Part shown: positions 35,203 to 44,184 of the stretch, piece after piece
Layout of the letters: each line of letters opens with the position of its first letter
Numbering within the stretch: position 1 is the first letter of the stretch
From: Weissella uvarum
GTDB taxonomy: Bacteria > Bacillota > Bacilli > Lactobacillales > Lactobacillaceae
Direction of reading: 5' to 3'
DNA: 64,000 nt
Assembly (NCBI RefSeq): GCF_016908785.1
Contig: NZ_JAFBEO010000002.1
Span: forward strand, 1 to 64,000
Made by a program: the position numbers and the translations under genes
Notes under the pieces: model-generated
Seen by the model: only the letters and a program-made list of their open reading frames with translations
The model's database searches: none
What the model was told of the DNA's origin: nothing

Positions 35203-37086
35203 ATGTCAGATACAACGCAAAGTATCCATTCACTTTATAATCTTAAAGCTTTAGCACAATTAGCTGAGGTTAACGGATCAGTTTACGCCGTGCAAAGCCA
35301 ACTACGTGAAGTTGAAAATGATACACATCACACATTAATTCAATTTAATACAGATTTTAGTGACTTCAACATCGTCGCTGAAAACGCAACCCACCCAACT
35401 GCCGTCTTTAATGACTTAGCTTACTTGAAAGATGGTCAACTTTATTATGCTGACACACAACAAACAGCTTTGAAACACGGCATAAGCACCTTTGTCGGTC
35501 ATCCTGGTAGCCCAGTTGTGACATATTTAACAACCTTAGTGACCGAGCCAGCTATCATTGATGAACAATCTAATCGCCCTGACCCACGTCGCATTACGCA
35601 AACTTATTACAAAGCTGATGGATACGGCTTAATTGACGAAAATGCGATTACTGAAATTCATCAATTAGATTTAACCACTGGAACTGATCAACTCATCTAC
35701 CGTACCAATGAAAATATTGAACTCCTGGACGTCGCTTCAGATAACCGCCACATTATTTTCACGCAGACAGATGATGCGATTGGGGCGAATGAAAATAATC
35801 ATTTGTTATCACTATCAATCGACGATGGTGATATAACCGATTTATTGCATCAAAGCTTACCTGGTGGACAAATCATTGATGCCCGTTTCTCACCCGATGA
35901 CCAACACATATTGTTGGTTGGTCATGATGCGCAATATCCAAATGCACGAATTTCTAGTATCTTTGATTATAATTTTCAAACTGCTGAGCTTTCAGTCCTA
36001 TTTGATGAAGATGTTGACGCCCTTCATGATTTTGGTTCAGACTTTTCATTTTTACGCGATGCCCACAGTCTTCGCTGGATTGATCAGAACACCTTTGAAT
36101 TTATCGCCTCATATCACGGATATAATCGGATTTACACTGGTAATTTAGACGGAAACATTCAGCTAACATCGAATGTCACTCGAAGCATTGTTTCGTTGTC
36201 TGACCATTACTTAATTGAAACAACGAGTTCAGTGCCAGCTCAAATCATTAAACGCGATGATGAAACTGTCGTCTTTAACCCCAATCAAGAGCTTACCTTT
36301 ACATCCGCTCGACCATATCATTTTCAGTCAGAGGATGGATCAACGGTCTATGGCTGGTTCTTACCAGCTACTCATGCCGCCCAAAAACCCGCACCCGTCT
36401 TACTATATGTTCACGGTGGCCCTGCTTCAGCATACTCAGAAGCCTTCTTCTGGGAATTTCAAGTTTGGTCAGCGTTAGGTTATAACGTTGTTTACATTAA
36501 TCCCCACGGTTCCACCACCTATGGTCAAGCATTTGAAAACGCAGTCATCAACCATTATGGAGAACAGGATTATCGTGATATTATAACTGGTTTCGAAACT
36601 GCCCTTACAACTTTCTCTGACCAAATCGATACGAACCGCCAATATCTTGCGGGTGGTTCATACGGCGGCTTCATGACAACTTGGATTATCGGTCATGATC
36701 ATCGTTTTTCAGCTGCCGTAGCTCAACGTGCCGTGATTGACTGGATTAGTATGGCTGGTACAAGTGATGTTGGGTACCCCTTCGTCCGCGATGAACTTGG
36801 TTCTGATATCAGCACTCCTGAAAACATTCCGTATCTCTGGAAAAAATCACCGATTGCCTATGCCGGTCAAGTAACCACACCAACGTTGCTCCAACATGGC
36901 GATTTTGATGCCCGCGTACCTTTAGGACAAGCTGAAGAATACTACACTGCCGTTAAAACACAGACAAATACACCAATTGAACTATTACGTTTCCCTCAAT
37001 CATGGCATGGCCTATCTCGCACAGGTCTCCCATCCCTACGGATTGACCGAATTCAAGCAATGTACGCTTGGTTTGAAAAATATTAG
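35203..37086 (+). CDS. S9-family serine peptidase (acylaminoacyl/prolyl oligopeptidase type)
   Basis: The 627-residue protein has an N-terminal seven-bladed propeller domain (about 1-360) and a C-terminal alpha/beta hydrolase. The catalytic triad is visible: Ser in AGGSYGGFMTTW, Asp in HGDFDARVP and His in SWHGLSRTG. The oxyanion region is VHGGPASAYSE. No signal peptide, so it is cytosolic, cleaving short peptides. GGAGG precedes the ATG; the gap to the T-box-controlled dipeptidase holds no terminator, so both genes are probably one transcript. Confidence 0.9.
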   Translation: MSDTTQSIHSLYNLKALAQLAEVNGSVYAVQSQLREVENDTHHTLIQFNTDFSDFNIVAENATHPTAVFNDLAYLKDGQLYYADTQQTALKHGISTFVGHPGSPVVTYLTTLVTEPAIIDEQSNRPDPRRITQTYYKADGYGLIDENAITEIHQLDLTTGTDQLIYRTNENIELLDVASDNRHIIFTQTDDAIGANENNHLLSLSIDDGDITDLLHQSLPGGQIIDARFSPDDQHILLVGHDAQYPNARISSIFDYNFQTAELSVLFDEDVDALHDFGSDFSFLRDAHSLRWIDQNTFEFIASYHGYNRIYTGNLDGNIQLTSNVTRSIVSLSDHYLIETTSSVPAQIIKRDDETVVFNPNQELTFTSARPYHFQSEDGSTVYGWFLPATHAAQKPAPVLLYVHGGPASAYSEAFFWEFQVWSALGYNVVYINPHGSTTYGQAFENAVINHYGEQDYRDIITGFETALTTFSDQIDTNRQYLAGGSYGGFMTTWIIGHDHRFSAAVAQRAVIDWISMAGTSDVGYPFVRDELGSDISTPENIPYLWKKSPIAYAGQVTTPTLLQHGDFDARVPLGQAEEYYTAVKTQTNTPIELLRFPQSWHGLSRTGLPSLRIDRIQAMYAWFEKY

Positions 37087-37090
37087 AAAA

Positions 37091-37118
37091 AAGCCCCAGT
37101 TTATATAAACTAGGGCTT
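37091..37118 (+). terminator. Terminator of the dipeptidase-S9 peptidase unit
   Basis: AAGCCCCAGTTT / AAACTAGGGCTT stem followed by TTT. Confidence 0.85.
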
Positions 37119-37241
37119 TTTGCTTTATTTTTAATGATTGTACCTGTGTTCATCTTGAATTATAGCCAATAAGATCGCTCTACCATTCCAATCGCAATCT
37201 TCTGATTTTCAATCAACTGAATTAGTTGTGGGTGCTTAAAG

Positions 37242-37940
37242 CTACTTTACTTGTGATGTCACTTTGCCGTTCACATCAACATGTAATTGTTGTTGAACGC
37301 CATTGCCTTGACCTTGTTCTGCAAGGCGCTTGTTACGAATTAAAACGTCGTAACCACCATTAGCGCTAGGCGTCGTTCCAACTTGTAGTCCACTCAAATC
37401 CATCCCGTTTTGACGAGCATAAGCCATTGCGGCGCTAGTAGCCTGGCCTTGCGCATCTGTTCGAGGCTCAACGGCTGGTTGTTGAGATTGATCAACCGTT
37501 TGCTTTGGTGCATTAGTAGCTGGAGATGCAGTCTGACGTACAGGTGCGGTAGTCGTTCCCTTAGCTGCAACATTCGCTGTAGTTGCTTGTACGGTTTGAT
37601 CGGCAACTGGCGTCGTCGTTGTTGGTTGAGTTGCTGTAGTTGCAACATGCTTCTGACTCTTCACAGCAGTCGTTGCTTTTGGTGCAACCATTGATTGACT
37701 ATTTGACGCAGTTTGTGGTGTTGCGTCTGTATTTTGCTCAGCAAGTACCTGCTTAGCTGCCTTTTGTGCTGCCTTCGTAGCGACCTGGCGCGCTTCTTGT
37801 TTACTATCTTTTTGAGTAACGTGAACGGACGTGGCTGATTGAACTTCCTGTGTACTATTAGCACCGATTGCAGCCACACTGCCACCAGCAACTAATACTG
37901 CAACTGCCATACTCACAAGCATTCCAAACTTCTTTGTCAT
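37242..37940 (-). CDS. Secreted Thr/Ala/Gln-rich protein, function unknown
   Basis: The 232-residue protein has a signal peptide (MTKKFGMLVSMAVAVLVAGGSVAAIGA, cleavage near 27). Residues 30-165 are low complexity, rich in Thr, Ala, Gln and Val. The last 65 residues are ordered (AAMAYARQNGMDLSGLQVGT, GGYDVLIRNKRLAEQ, LHVDVNGKVTSQVK) and look like a small alpha/beta domain of the PepSY-like kind, but without firm motif. AGAGGAT precedes the ATG. The build parallels the gene at 16961: export signal, disordered stalk, short ordered end. Confidence 0.75.
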   Translation of the reverse strand: MTKKFGMLVSMAVAVLVAGGSVAAIGANSTQEVQSATSVHVTQKDSKQEARQVATKAAQKAAKQVLAEQNTDATPQTASNSQSMVAPKATTAVKSQKHVATTATQPTTTTPVADQTVQATTANVAAKGTTTAPVRQTASPATNAPKQTVDQSQQPAVEPRTDAQGQATSAAMAYARQNGMDLSGLQVGTTPSANGGYDVLIRNKRLAEQGQGNGVQQQLHVDVNGKVTSQVK

Positions 37941-38071
37941 CGCGCTATCCTCTTTTCTACATTACTATCTCTTATCTATGTTTCAATTATATTACGATAA
38001 CGTCACAAAAAGCAATACTGAAGAGATTAATATTACAAAAACACTCATGCCGGAGCATCAATGCTTTTTAT

Positions 38072-39415
38072 TTATAGACGTCGTTGACCAGTATATTCAA
38101 TTGATGGGAAAAGATAAATAAAACGTTGTAACTGGGTTCGGTTCAACTGCATTTCAATCATTGGGACAAAAGTATTAATACTATTCACCGCCTCATGACT
38201 CATTTCAGCTGCGCCAACCAACACATCGTTTTGATTAAAAATTAATGTCAAATAGGCTTGGGTTTCATTTCCGACTTGACGGAACCAATCACTTTGATAG
38301 TCAACATCTTCAACTCGATATAAGTCTGGGTGCTCGGCCGCCTCCGCCACTGATATGCCGACCTGTGCAATTCGTGGCGATGTGAAAGCAACCGTTGAAA
38401 TTGCTGGATAATCAATAGGTGCATCTGACTTCCCCATAAAACGAGCGGCCAAATAGCGTGACTCAAACGCAGCTACAGGCGTAATCTTTGGCAAGTCATG
38501 ATCCACTACATCTCCAGCCGCATAAATATTATCCACATTGGTTTGCAAATATTCATTGACCAAAATGCCTCGGTCAGTCGTTGCAACACCAACCGCTGCC
38601 AAGTTTAATTCATCATGATTTGGAATCCGACCTGTTGCATCAAGGACATAATCAGTGGTTAATTCTAACCCGTTTTGTCCATACACCACAAATTCGTCAT
38701 AGCCCGCTAAATCGCTAATCGCCTCGACACTCGTAATTTCTTGACTCGGAATAAACCGTACCCCACGTTGTTTCAAGTCAGCCACCACCAGCTTGACATA
38801 CTTTTGAGGAAATGAACGCAAATAAGTATTCGAACGAGTAATAACATCAACCTTTGCGCCAGCCGCATTAGCAATTGTGGCAAATTCTAAAGCAATAAAG
38901 CCACCACCAAAAATCGTAACATGTTCAGGCATCTCTGGAATTGATAGAAAATCCGTTGAATCATGCACATATTCAGCACCTTCAATTTCAAGTCGATGTG
39001 GCCGCTGACCAGTCGCAATCACAATTTTATCCGCAGTAATCGTTTGTCCTGAAACACTAATTGTATGTTGATCAACAAAGGTCGCATGGCCCTTGATAAC
39101 TTTGATACCAGCATTTGTTAACCGATCTTCGTTATGTTGTGATTGTGGATCAATTAATTCATGCTTATGCGCCATGGCATCAGCCCAATCAATTTCGATA
39201 TCGCCAGTCACACCGTGATCTTGCATCGCTTCAACTTGCCGCGTTAATTCCACGGGATAATCTAACGCAATTTTCGCATTACAACCATAATTTGAACAAA
39301 TACCACCGAATAGCGCCTCTTCAACTACGGCAACATTTACCCCCGCTTGCGCCAAGGGAACGGCCCCATTCCAAGTGGCTTGGCCACTTCCAATATACAA
39401 AACATCAAAGTCCAT
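38072..39415 (-). CDS. Glutathione reductase-like FAD/NAD(P) disulfide oxidoreductase
   Basis: The 447-residue protein begins with the FAD-binding motif LYIGSGQATWNGAVPLAQAG, followed by the redox disulfide GGICSNYGCNAKI (CxxxxC). NAD(P) is bound by FGGGFIALEFATIANAAGA, and the second FAD motif is VDNIYAAGDVV. The last domain ends RFIYLFPSIEYTGQRRL where family members have HPT...E; His is replaced by Phe and the Glu lies one residue off. That His-Glu pair is the active-site base in glutathione, lipoamide and mercuric reductases, so substrate or mechanism differs. Lactobacillales carry such divergent proteins, often annotated as glutathione or dihydrolipoyl reductase. The gene is single. Confidence 0.85.
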   Translation of the reverse strand: MDFDVLYIGSGQATWNGAVPLAQAGVNVAVVEEALFGGICSNYGCNAKIALDYPVELTRQVEAMQDHGVTGDIEIDWADAMAHKHELIDPQSQHNEDRLTNAGIKVIKGHATFVDQHTISVSGQTITADKIVIATGQRPHRLEIEGAEYVHDSTDFLSIPEMPEHVTIFGGGFIALEFATIANAAGAKVDVITRSNTYLRSFPQKYVKLVVADLKQRGVRFIPSQEITSVEAISDLAGYDEFVVYGQNGLELTTDYVLDATGRIPNHDELNLAAVGVATTDRGILVNEYLQTNVDNIYAAGDVVDHDLPKITPVAAFESRYLAARFMGKSDAPIDYPAISTVAFTSPRIAQVGISVAEAAEHPDLYRVEDVDYQSDWFRQVGNETQAYLTLIFNQNDVLVGAAEMSHEAVNSINTFVPMIEMQLNRTQLQRFIYLFPSIEYTGQRRL

Positions 39416-39463
39416 ATTATTCCTCGCTAAATTCTTTTGTTGGCATTATACCAGTTTAAAAAA

Positions 39464-39494
39464 AATAAGCTAATCCAAATTGGATTCGCTTATT
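39464..39494 (-). terminator. Terminator of the asp23 operon
   Basis: AATAAGCTAATCC / GGATTCGCTTATT stem; the A-run on the left gives the leftward U-run. Confidence 0.85.
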
Positions 39495-39510
39495 TTAATT
39501 AAATTATTAA

Positions 39511-40017
39511 TTAGTTAACACGAGTAGCTGATGTGTTTGAAGCTTGTTGTGATTGTTGCTTCTTTGAATCATCATCTGACTTACGTGATTCTTGAATCTT
39601 ATCTTGAACTGACTTGCTGTTAGCTTCGTATTCAGCCTTTGTTTGAATATCAACAACTTCAACGTTGAATTCTACAAGGTCCAAACCAGTCATCTTCTTG
39701 ATTTGTTCTGAAACAATTTCCTTCATTTGTGAGTAAATGACGCGGGCATCCTTACCGTATTCAACAACGATTTGCATGTCTGCAGCAACTTGCTTCTCAC
39801 CAACTTCAGTACTGATTCCTGAAGTAACGTTGTCAGTGTTGACCAACTTTTCAGTCATGTTTGAGAAGAAACCACCATCAACAGTCAACAGACCGTCAAC
39901 ACGTTCCAATGAAATTCCGATAATCTTTTGAACAACCTTGTCATCAAATGAAAGCTTACCAGAAACACCGTTTTGTGCTTGCTTGTTATCTTTTACGTTT
40001 ACGTTTTCGTTTGTCAT
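39511..40017 (-). CDS. asp23: Asp23/Gls24-family envelope stress protein
   Basis: The 168-residue protein has the Asp23 domain (about 15-125): LSFDDKVVQKIIGISLERVD, DGLLTVDGGFFSNM, VDMQIVVEYG-like block and VIYSQMKEIVSEQIKKMTGL. The tail is charged and Gln/Ser-rich. Asp23 proteins are abundant, sit at the membrane through AmaP and respond to alkaline and cell-wall stress. It is the last gene of the amaP-DUF2273-asp23 operon. Confidence 0.92.
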   Translation of the reverse strand: MTNENVNVKDNKQAQNGVSGKLSFDDKVVQKIIGISLERVDGLLTVDGGFFSNMTEKLVNTDNVTSGISTEVGEKQVAADMQIVVEYGKDARVIYSQMKEIVSEQIKKMTGLDLVEFNVEVVDIQTKAEYEANSKSVQDKIQESRKSDDDSKKQQSQQASNTSATRVN

Positions 40018-40044
40018 AATCTCTTCCCTCCGATTTATGAAATA

Positions 40045-40257
40045 TTATAGACGTGGGTCGTCATCTTGGCGTCGATCACCAAAGTAACCTTGAGCTTGAA
40101 GATAAAGCCCGCCAGCGACACCCGCTGCAACTAGAACAACAACTAACATGGTTTTCCAAAAACCAAATTCTAAGAATAGAATTGCGACAATTAAGCCGAT
40201 AATTCCACCGATAATAGGCCACCGATAGGCAGACCATACTTGCTTAATAGTATCCAT
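40045..40257 (-). CDS. DUF2273 small membrane protein
   Basis: The 70-residue protein has two membrane helices (WPIIGGIIGLIVAILFLEFG; MLVVVLVAAGVAGGLYLQ) and a charged C-terminus (GDRRQDDDPRL), the DUF2273 pattern found between amaP and asp23 in Firmicutes. The start at 40257 gives a 9-base distance from GAGGAG; the ATG at 40263 is too close to it. Confidence 0.88.
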   Translation of the reverse strand: MDTIKQVWSAYRWPIIGGIIGLIVAILFLEFGFWKTMLVVVLVAAGVAGGLYLQAQGYFGDRRQDDDPRL

Positions 40258-40271
40258 ATGCATCAACTCCT

Positions 40272-40877
40272 CTAAACCACTCGAGATTTCTTTGGTGCAT
40301 TACGTTCAACACTAGACTTTTTGGCAGGCTTTGTATTCACAATATGAACTTTAATCTTCTTCTTTTGTGTAATACCAAGCATGTCATTCAAATCTTGCGC
40401 CAACTTCTCTGCCCAACGCTTTTCCAAATCTGTTAAATCAGATGCTGAATTAGTTAAACTACCTTTAACTTCAATCAACAACTTACGCTTGCGAACATTA
40501 AGCTTTACCTTTGGATTAGATACAACTTTTTGATCAGCAAGACTTGATGTAACAAATCCAGCAATTGCTTTACGACTAATTCGTAACTTACTCTTGCTCT
40601 TTTTGTCCTTAAAAACGTAGGCATCAATCTGACGTGGATAGATTAGCACAATAATAAAGGCAATTACTGCCACAACTGCAATCGCAACTGCGACCCAGAA
40701 CATAAATTGTTGCCAATAAGGATCCGTCATGATAAAGCTATGTGCTTCGACATAGGGTTTACCCGTGAATTTAAAGTTAGCCGGAGCAACCTTATAGTAA
40801 GAGAGAATCAGTGTGCCAGAAAACAAGATTAGGATTAGTAAGCCAAGCAAGTAACCTAATTTTTTACTTCTCTTCAC
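40272..40877 (-). CDS. amaP: Alkaline shock response membrane anchor protein AmaP
   Basis: The 201-residue protein has two membrane helices (GYLLGLLILILFSGTLIL; FMFWVAVAIAVVAVIAFIIV) and a cytosolic domain related to Asp23 (RKAIAGFVTSSLADQKVV, then KLNVRKRKLLIEVKGSL). It recruits Asp23 to the membrane. The GTG at 40877 is taken as start because AGGAGGTGAT precedes it. It is first of three genes. Confidence 0.88.
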   Translation of the reverse strand: MKRSKKLGYLLGLLILILFSGTLILSYYKVAPANFKFTGKPYVEAHSFIMTDPYWQQFMFWVAVAIAVVAVIAFIIVLIYPRQIDAYVFKDKKSKSKLRISRKAIAGFVTSSLADQKVVSNPKVKLNVRKRKLLIEVKGSLTNSASDLTDLEKRWAEKLAQDLNDMLGITQKKKIKVHIVNTKPAKKSSVERNAPKKSRVV

Positions 40878-40962
40878 AACATCACCTCCTGTAGCTATAT
40901 AATACATTAATTTATTTCAATATGCAATTTAAATAAAAGGGTTTTCATAAATTACTCATAAT

Positions 40963-42483
40963 TTAGCGAATTAATCGATACGATTTTAAGTATTCATGCG
41001 CGACCCGTTGGGCTTTTTCGTGCTTTACCGTCACTTTATAATTCATTTCTATCATTTCCGATTCTGAAATCCGGTTATGTAAGCGATTTAAACTCTTTTG
41101 AATTTCTGGGTGTCTCTTAATTAACTCATTTCGCACTAATGGCGCCCCTTGGTATGGTGGGAAGAAGGCTAAATCATCCTTTAAAACCACGAGTTTTTGG
41201 ACTTTGATTTGTGGATCTGTTGTGTAAGCATCCACCACTTGGACCTGATGATTTTTTAAAGCCTCATAACGGAGACTAGGCTCCATACTTTTCACATTTT
41301 TGAAATGTAGCTGATATTTTCGTTTTAAACCCTGATAACCATCTTGCTGATGATAAAAATCATTTTCAAACGCCGCTGATAGTTGTGGGCTAACCCGGGC
41401 TAAATCTGAAACCGTCTTCAAGTGATAACGTTTAGCCGTCTGTTGATCAACTGCGAGCGCATATCGATTTTCATAAGCCATCGGCTTTAAATAAGTTAAA
41501 TCTGATTTTTCTTGAATCACTTGATGGGCCTGTTGATACACTTGAGCCGGATTATGACTCTTTAATTTTTCAGGGTACAAATTTTGCAATACGGTCCCCG
41601 TAAACTCAGGATAAATATCGACTTGTTTGTTCTGTAAGGCTCTAAAAATAAAAGTCGTATTCCCAAAATTAGGTTTTAAAGTGACCTTTAGTTTTGGATT
41701 TTCTTGCTGAATCAATTCACGATACATATTCATTAAGATTTCAGGCTCACCACCAAGCTTACCGGCAATCACAACTTCTTGATGCTGTTGCTGCTGATAT
41801 GCTTGAAAGCCAAAGGCACCACCGAGCCCAACAATTAAAAGGCCAATCACCAGCGCCAATTTTTTTAATGATAAATGACTCAACAGGCGTAACCCAATTG
41901 AGAAGATAATTGCTAAAGCGGCCGAACACACAGCTCCAACTAATAATTCTGTATTATTATTATTTTGGATTCCCTGCATAATGAACGTACCCAGGCCACC
42001 ACCACCAATTAAGGATGCCAAAGTTGCGGTTCCAATCACTAAAACTAAAGCAATCCGAATCCCTGAGAAAATCAAGGGCAACGCTAACGGTAACCTGATT
42101 TTAAAGAGTTTGTACCACCACGACAAACCGAAAGCATCCGCGGCCTCCAACAAATTTGCATCGATTTGTGTTAAGCCAGCATACGTATTTTGGAAAATGG
42201 GCATCAACGCATATAGCACTAAAGCAATAATCGCTGGCACCGTGCCGATACCAACAATGGGAATCAGTAAACCTAAAATTGCTAAACTTGGAATCGTTTG
42301 AATAACGCCCGTGATTTGCAACATAACTTCACCGAGACGTGGATGGTTCATCAATGCAATTGCTAATGGAATGGCAATTAGCATCGCTAAAGCTACTGAT
42401 ACCAATGATAAACCGATATGCGTGAATAAAGCATTGCGTAGCGTGTCACCCTGAGCTTGAATAAAATTAATAAAACTTGTCAT
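40963..42483 (-). CDS. egtU: ABC transporter permease fused to substrate-binding domain, EgtU/OpuC-like
   Basis: The 506-residue protein has a permease half (about 1-215, five to six helices; loop EAADAFGLSWWYKLFKIRLP) and, after a last helix, an extracytoplasmic binding domain (about 230-506). The binding domain shows GKLGGEPEILMNMYRELIQQ, IYPEFTGTVLQNLYP, YLKPMAYENRYALAVD and AFFPPYQGAPLVRNELI. These blocks follow Streptococcus pneumoniae EgtU, which imports ergothioneine, and more distantly OpuBC/ProX-type choline/betaine binders. Ergothioneine is the better guess, but betaine cannot be excluded by eye. The ATPase gene lies 9 bases upstream in the same operon. Confidence 0.8.
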   Translation of the reverse strand: MTSFINFIQAQGDTLRNALFTHIGLSLVSVALAMLIAIPLAIALMNHPRLGEVMLQITGVIQTIPSLAILGLLIPIVGIGTVPAIIALVLYALMPIFQNTYAGLTQIDANLLEAADAFGLSWWYKLFKIRLPLALPLIFSGIRIALVLVIGTATLASLIGGGGLGTFIMQGIQNNNNTELLVGAVCSAALAIIFSIGLRLLSHLSLKKLALVIGLLIVGLGGAFGFQAYQQQQHQEVVIAGKLGGEPEILMNMYRELIQQENPKLKVTLKPNFGNTTFIFRALQNKQVDIYPEFTGTVLQNLYPEKLKSHNPAQVYQQAHQVIQEKSDLTYLKPMAYENRYALAVDQQTAKRYHLKTVSDLARVSPQLSAAFENDFYHQQDGYQGLKRKYQLHFKNVKSMEPSLRYEALKNHQVQVVDAYTTDPQIKVQKLVVLKDDLAFFPPYQGAPLVRNELIKRHPEIQKSLNRLHNRISESEMIEMNYKVTVKHEKAQRVAHEYLKSYRLIR

Positions 42484-42492
42484 CGCCCCCTC

Positions 42493-43446
42493 CTATTCTT
42501 GTTGATTAGCCATGTATTCCAAATACAGAGCTTGGGTAATGACTTGATTTTGATTAACCAAAACAGCTGCGTTTGGCGCATCTAACAGCGCTTGCGCTAA
42601 ATCAGCTAACGTTTGTTCAACGGTCACGCGGGGAATTTCATCTCCATTTCCTGTTTCATAATAACCGTGCGCAATCACATCACTAACAGTATGCCCATGC
42701 TGTTGTAAAAACAATTTTGATACAGCTGAATTTTTAGGCTTTTGCAACAAGACACTTGGGGCATCCACTTGTTCCAAATGGCCTTGATGCATCACCCCAA
42801 TGCGTGTCCCTAAGCGTAAAGTTTCATCCATGTCATGGGTTACAAAGACAATCGTGGTTTGTCTTTTTTCATGTAAGTTCAAGACAAGATCTTGCAATTG
42901 CTTCCGCGACACTGGATCTAAGGCACTGAAAGGTTCATCCATTAAAATAACTTGTGGATTAGCTACTAATGCTCGCACGATGCCCACCCGTTGCTGCTCT
43001 CCTCCGGACAATTCTTTAGGATAACGATTTAGATAGCGCGCTGGATCAAGACCAACTTCATCTAATAATGAAGCAACTTGCGGTTTCGCATCTTTAGTCG
43101 AAACACCGATTGCATTTAAAGTCATCGCTGCATTTTCAAGAACTGTTAAATGAGGAAATAACGCTCCATCCTGCAAAACATATCCAATTTGATGTCTTAA
43201 GTCATTAACTGATTGATCAACAAGCGGACGTCCTGCAAAGGTAATTGTCCCTGCCGTCGGTTCAATCAAGCGATTAATCATTTTTAATGTGGTCGTTTTT
43301 CCACTACCACTAGCACCAACTAATACAAAAAATTCACCCGCTCGAATGGATAAGTTTAAATTATGCACCGCAAACTGCTTCTGATAAGCCTTATCAACAT
43401 GGGTAAACTCGATTAAAGGCGCTGTTTCTACATTTGTATTACGCAT
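42493..43446 (-). CDS. egtV: ABC transporter ATPase, EgtV/OpuCA-like
   Basis: The 317-residue ATPase has Walker A GASGSGKTT, Q-loop GYVLQDGALFPHLTV, signature LSGGEQQRVGIVRAL, Walker B VILMDEPFSALDPVSR and switch FVTHDMDETLRLG. It is of the OpuCA/ProV group but has only a short C-terminal extension instead of tandem CBS domains. It is the first gene of a two-gene operon with the permease-binding fusion. A TetR-family gene is divergent 151 bp away with an operator-like palindrome between. Confidence 0.88.
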   Translation of the reverse strand: MRNTNVETAPLIEFTHVDKAYQKQFAVHNLNLSIRAGEFFVLVGASGSGKTTTLKMINRLIEPTAGTITFAGRPLVDQSVNDLRHQIGYVLQDGALFPHLTVLENAAMTLNAIGVSTKDAKPQVASLLDEVGLDPARYLNRYPKELSGGEQQRVGIVRALVANPQVILMDEPFSALDPVSRKQLQDLVLNLHEKRQTTIVFVTHDMDETLRLGTRIGVMHQGHLEQVDAPSVLLQKPKNSAVSKLFLQQHGHTVSDVIAHGYYETGNGDEIPRVTVEQTLADLAQALLDAPNAAVLVNQNQVITQALYLEYMANQQE

Positions 43447-43537
43447 TCCAACTCCTTTTTGTACCTATTTTGCCTTATTATAGCCTAGCTCTAAGTTAAA
43501 ATCATACAAATTTCATTTTTATTACTGATATTTAAGT

Positions 43538-43550
43538 TGACACAGTGTCA
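43538..43550. promoter_or_regulatory. TetR-type operator
   Basis: Perfect palindrome TGACACAGTGTCA (6-1-6). It overlaps a TTGACA -35 element of the tetR gene, and lies between tetR and the egtVU-like operon, so it may control both. Confidence 0.6.
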
Positions 43551-43597
43551 CGTTTAGTTAGAGAATAGAGGTAATCAATACTAAAAGGAGTAGTAAC

Positions 43598-44137
43598 ATG
43601 GTATCATCAACATTTGAAAAATTAAATCCCGATAAAAAGCGAAAGTTGAAACAAGTCTTAATCGACGAGTTTTCAAATTATACCCTTGATCAAGCGCAGG
43701 TTGCACGGATTGTCAAAACGGCGGGTATTTCACGGGGCTCATTTTACACCTACTTTGATGATCTTTATGACGCCTATATGTGGGTCTTGCGTGAAATTTT
43801 AATGACCGTCCATCAGCACCATTCAGCTGACCCTTTCCAAGGTACCATTGCGTTTATTAAGGCCTTGCCTAAAAATCCATACTACGACTTCCTAGATAAA
43901 TATTTCCAAGTCAATGAAAGCCTGATTAAATCAAATGACCCCAAAGCAGCAAGTCGGTACGCTCAGATGCTACCTGATTTAGACGAAGATGCTTCGAACC
44001 AAGATGTTACGGCTTGGCTCGCTTTAGTTAGCACCCACCAATTAATCCAGGATCGGTTTGCCTATCCAGATCATGCTGATGATATCCTAAAAACCCTAAG
44101 CCAACTCAGTGTATGGCTTAAAGATCGCCAAGATTAA
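43598..44137 (+). CDS. TetR/AcrR-family transcriptional regulator
   Basis: The 179-residue protein has the N-terminal helix-turn-helix (YTLDQAQVARIVKTAGISRG, SFYTYFDDLYDAYMWVL), the TetR recognition helix pattern. The C-terminal ligand domain is divergent. AAGGAG stands ahead of the ATG. It likely represses itself through the palindrome at 43538 and perhaps the divergent transporter. Confidence 0.88.
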   Translation: MVSSTFEKLNPDKKRKLKQVLIDEFSNYTLDQAQVARIVKTAGISRGSFYTYFDDLYDAYMWVLREILMTVHQHHSADPFQGTIAFIKALPKNPYYDFLDKYFQVNESLIKSNDPKAASRYAQMLPDLDEDASNQDVTAWLALVSTHQLIQDRFAYPDHADDILKTLSQLSVWLKDRQD

Positions 44138-44140
44138 AAT

Positions 44141-44168
44141 AAAACCGTCTCTTAAAAGAGACGGTTTT
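44141..44168. terminator. Bidirectional terminator between convergent genes
   Basis: AAAACCGTCTCTT / AAGAGACGGTTTT stem with A- and T-runs. Confidence 0.88.
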
Positions 44169-44184
44169 ATTTTTTTGTAATGCT

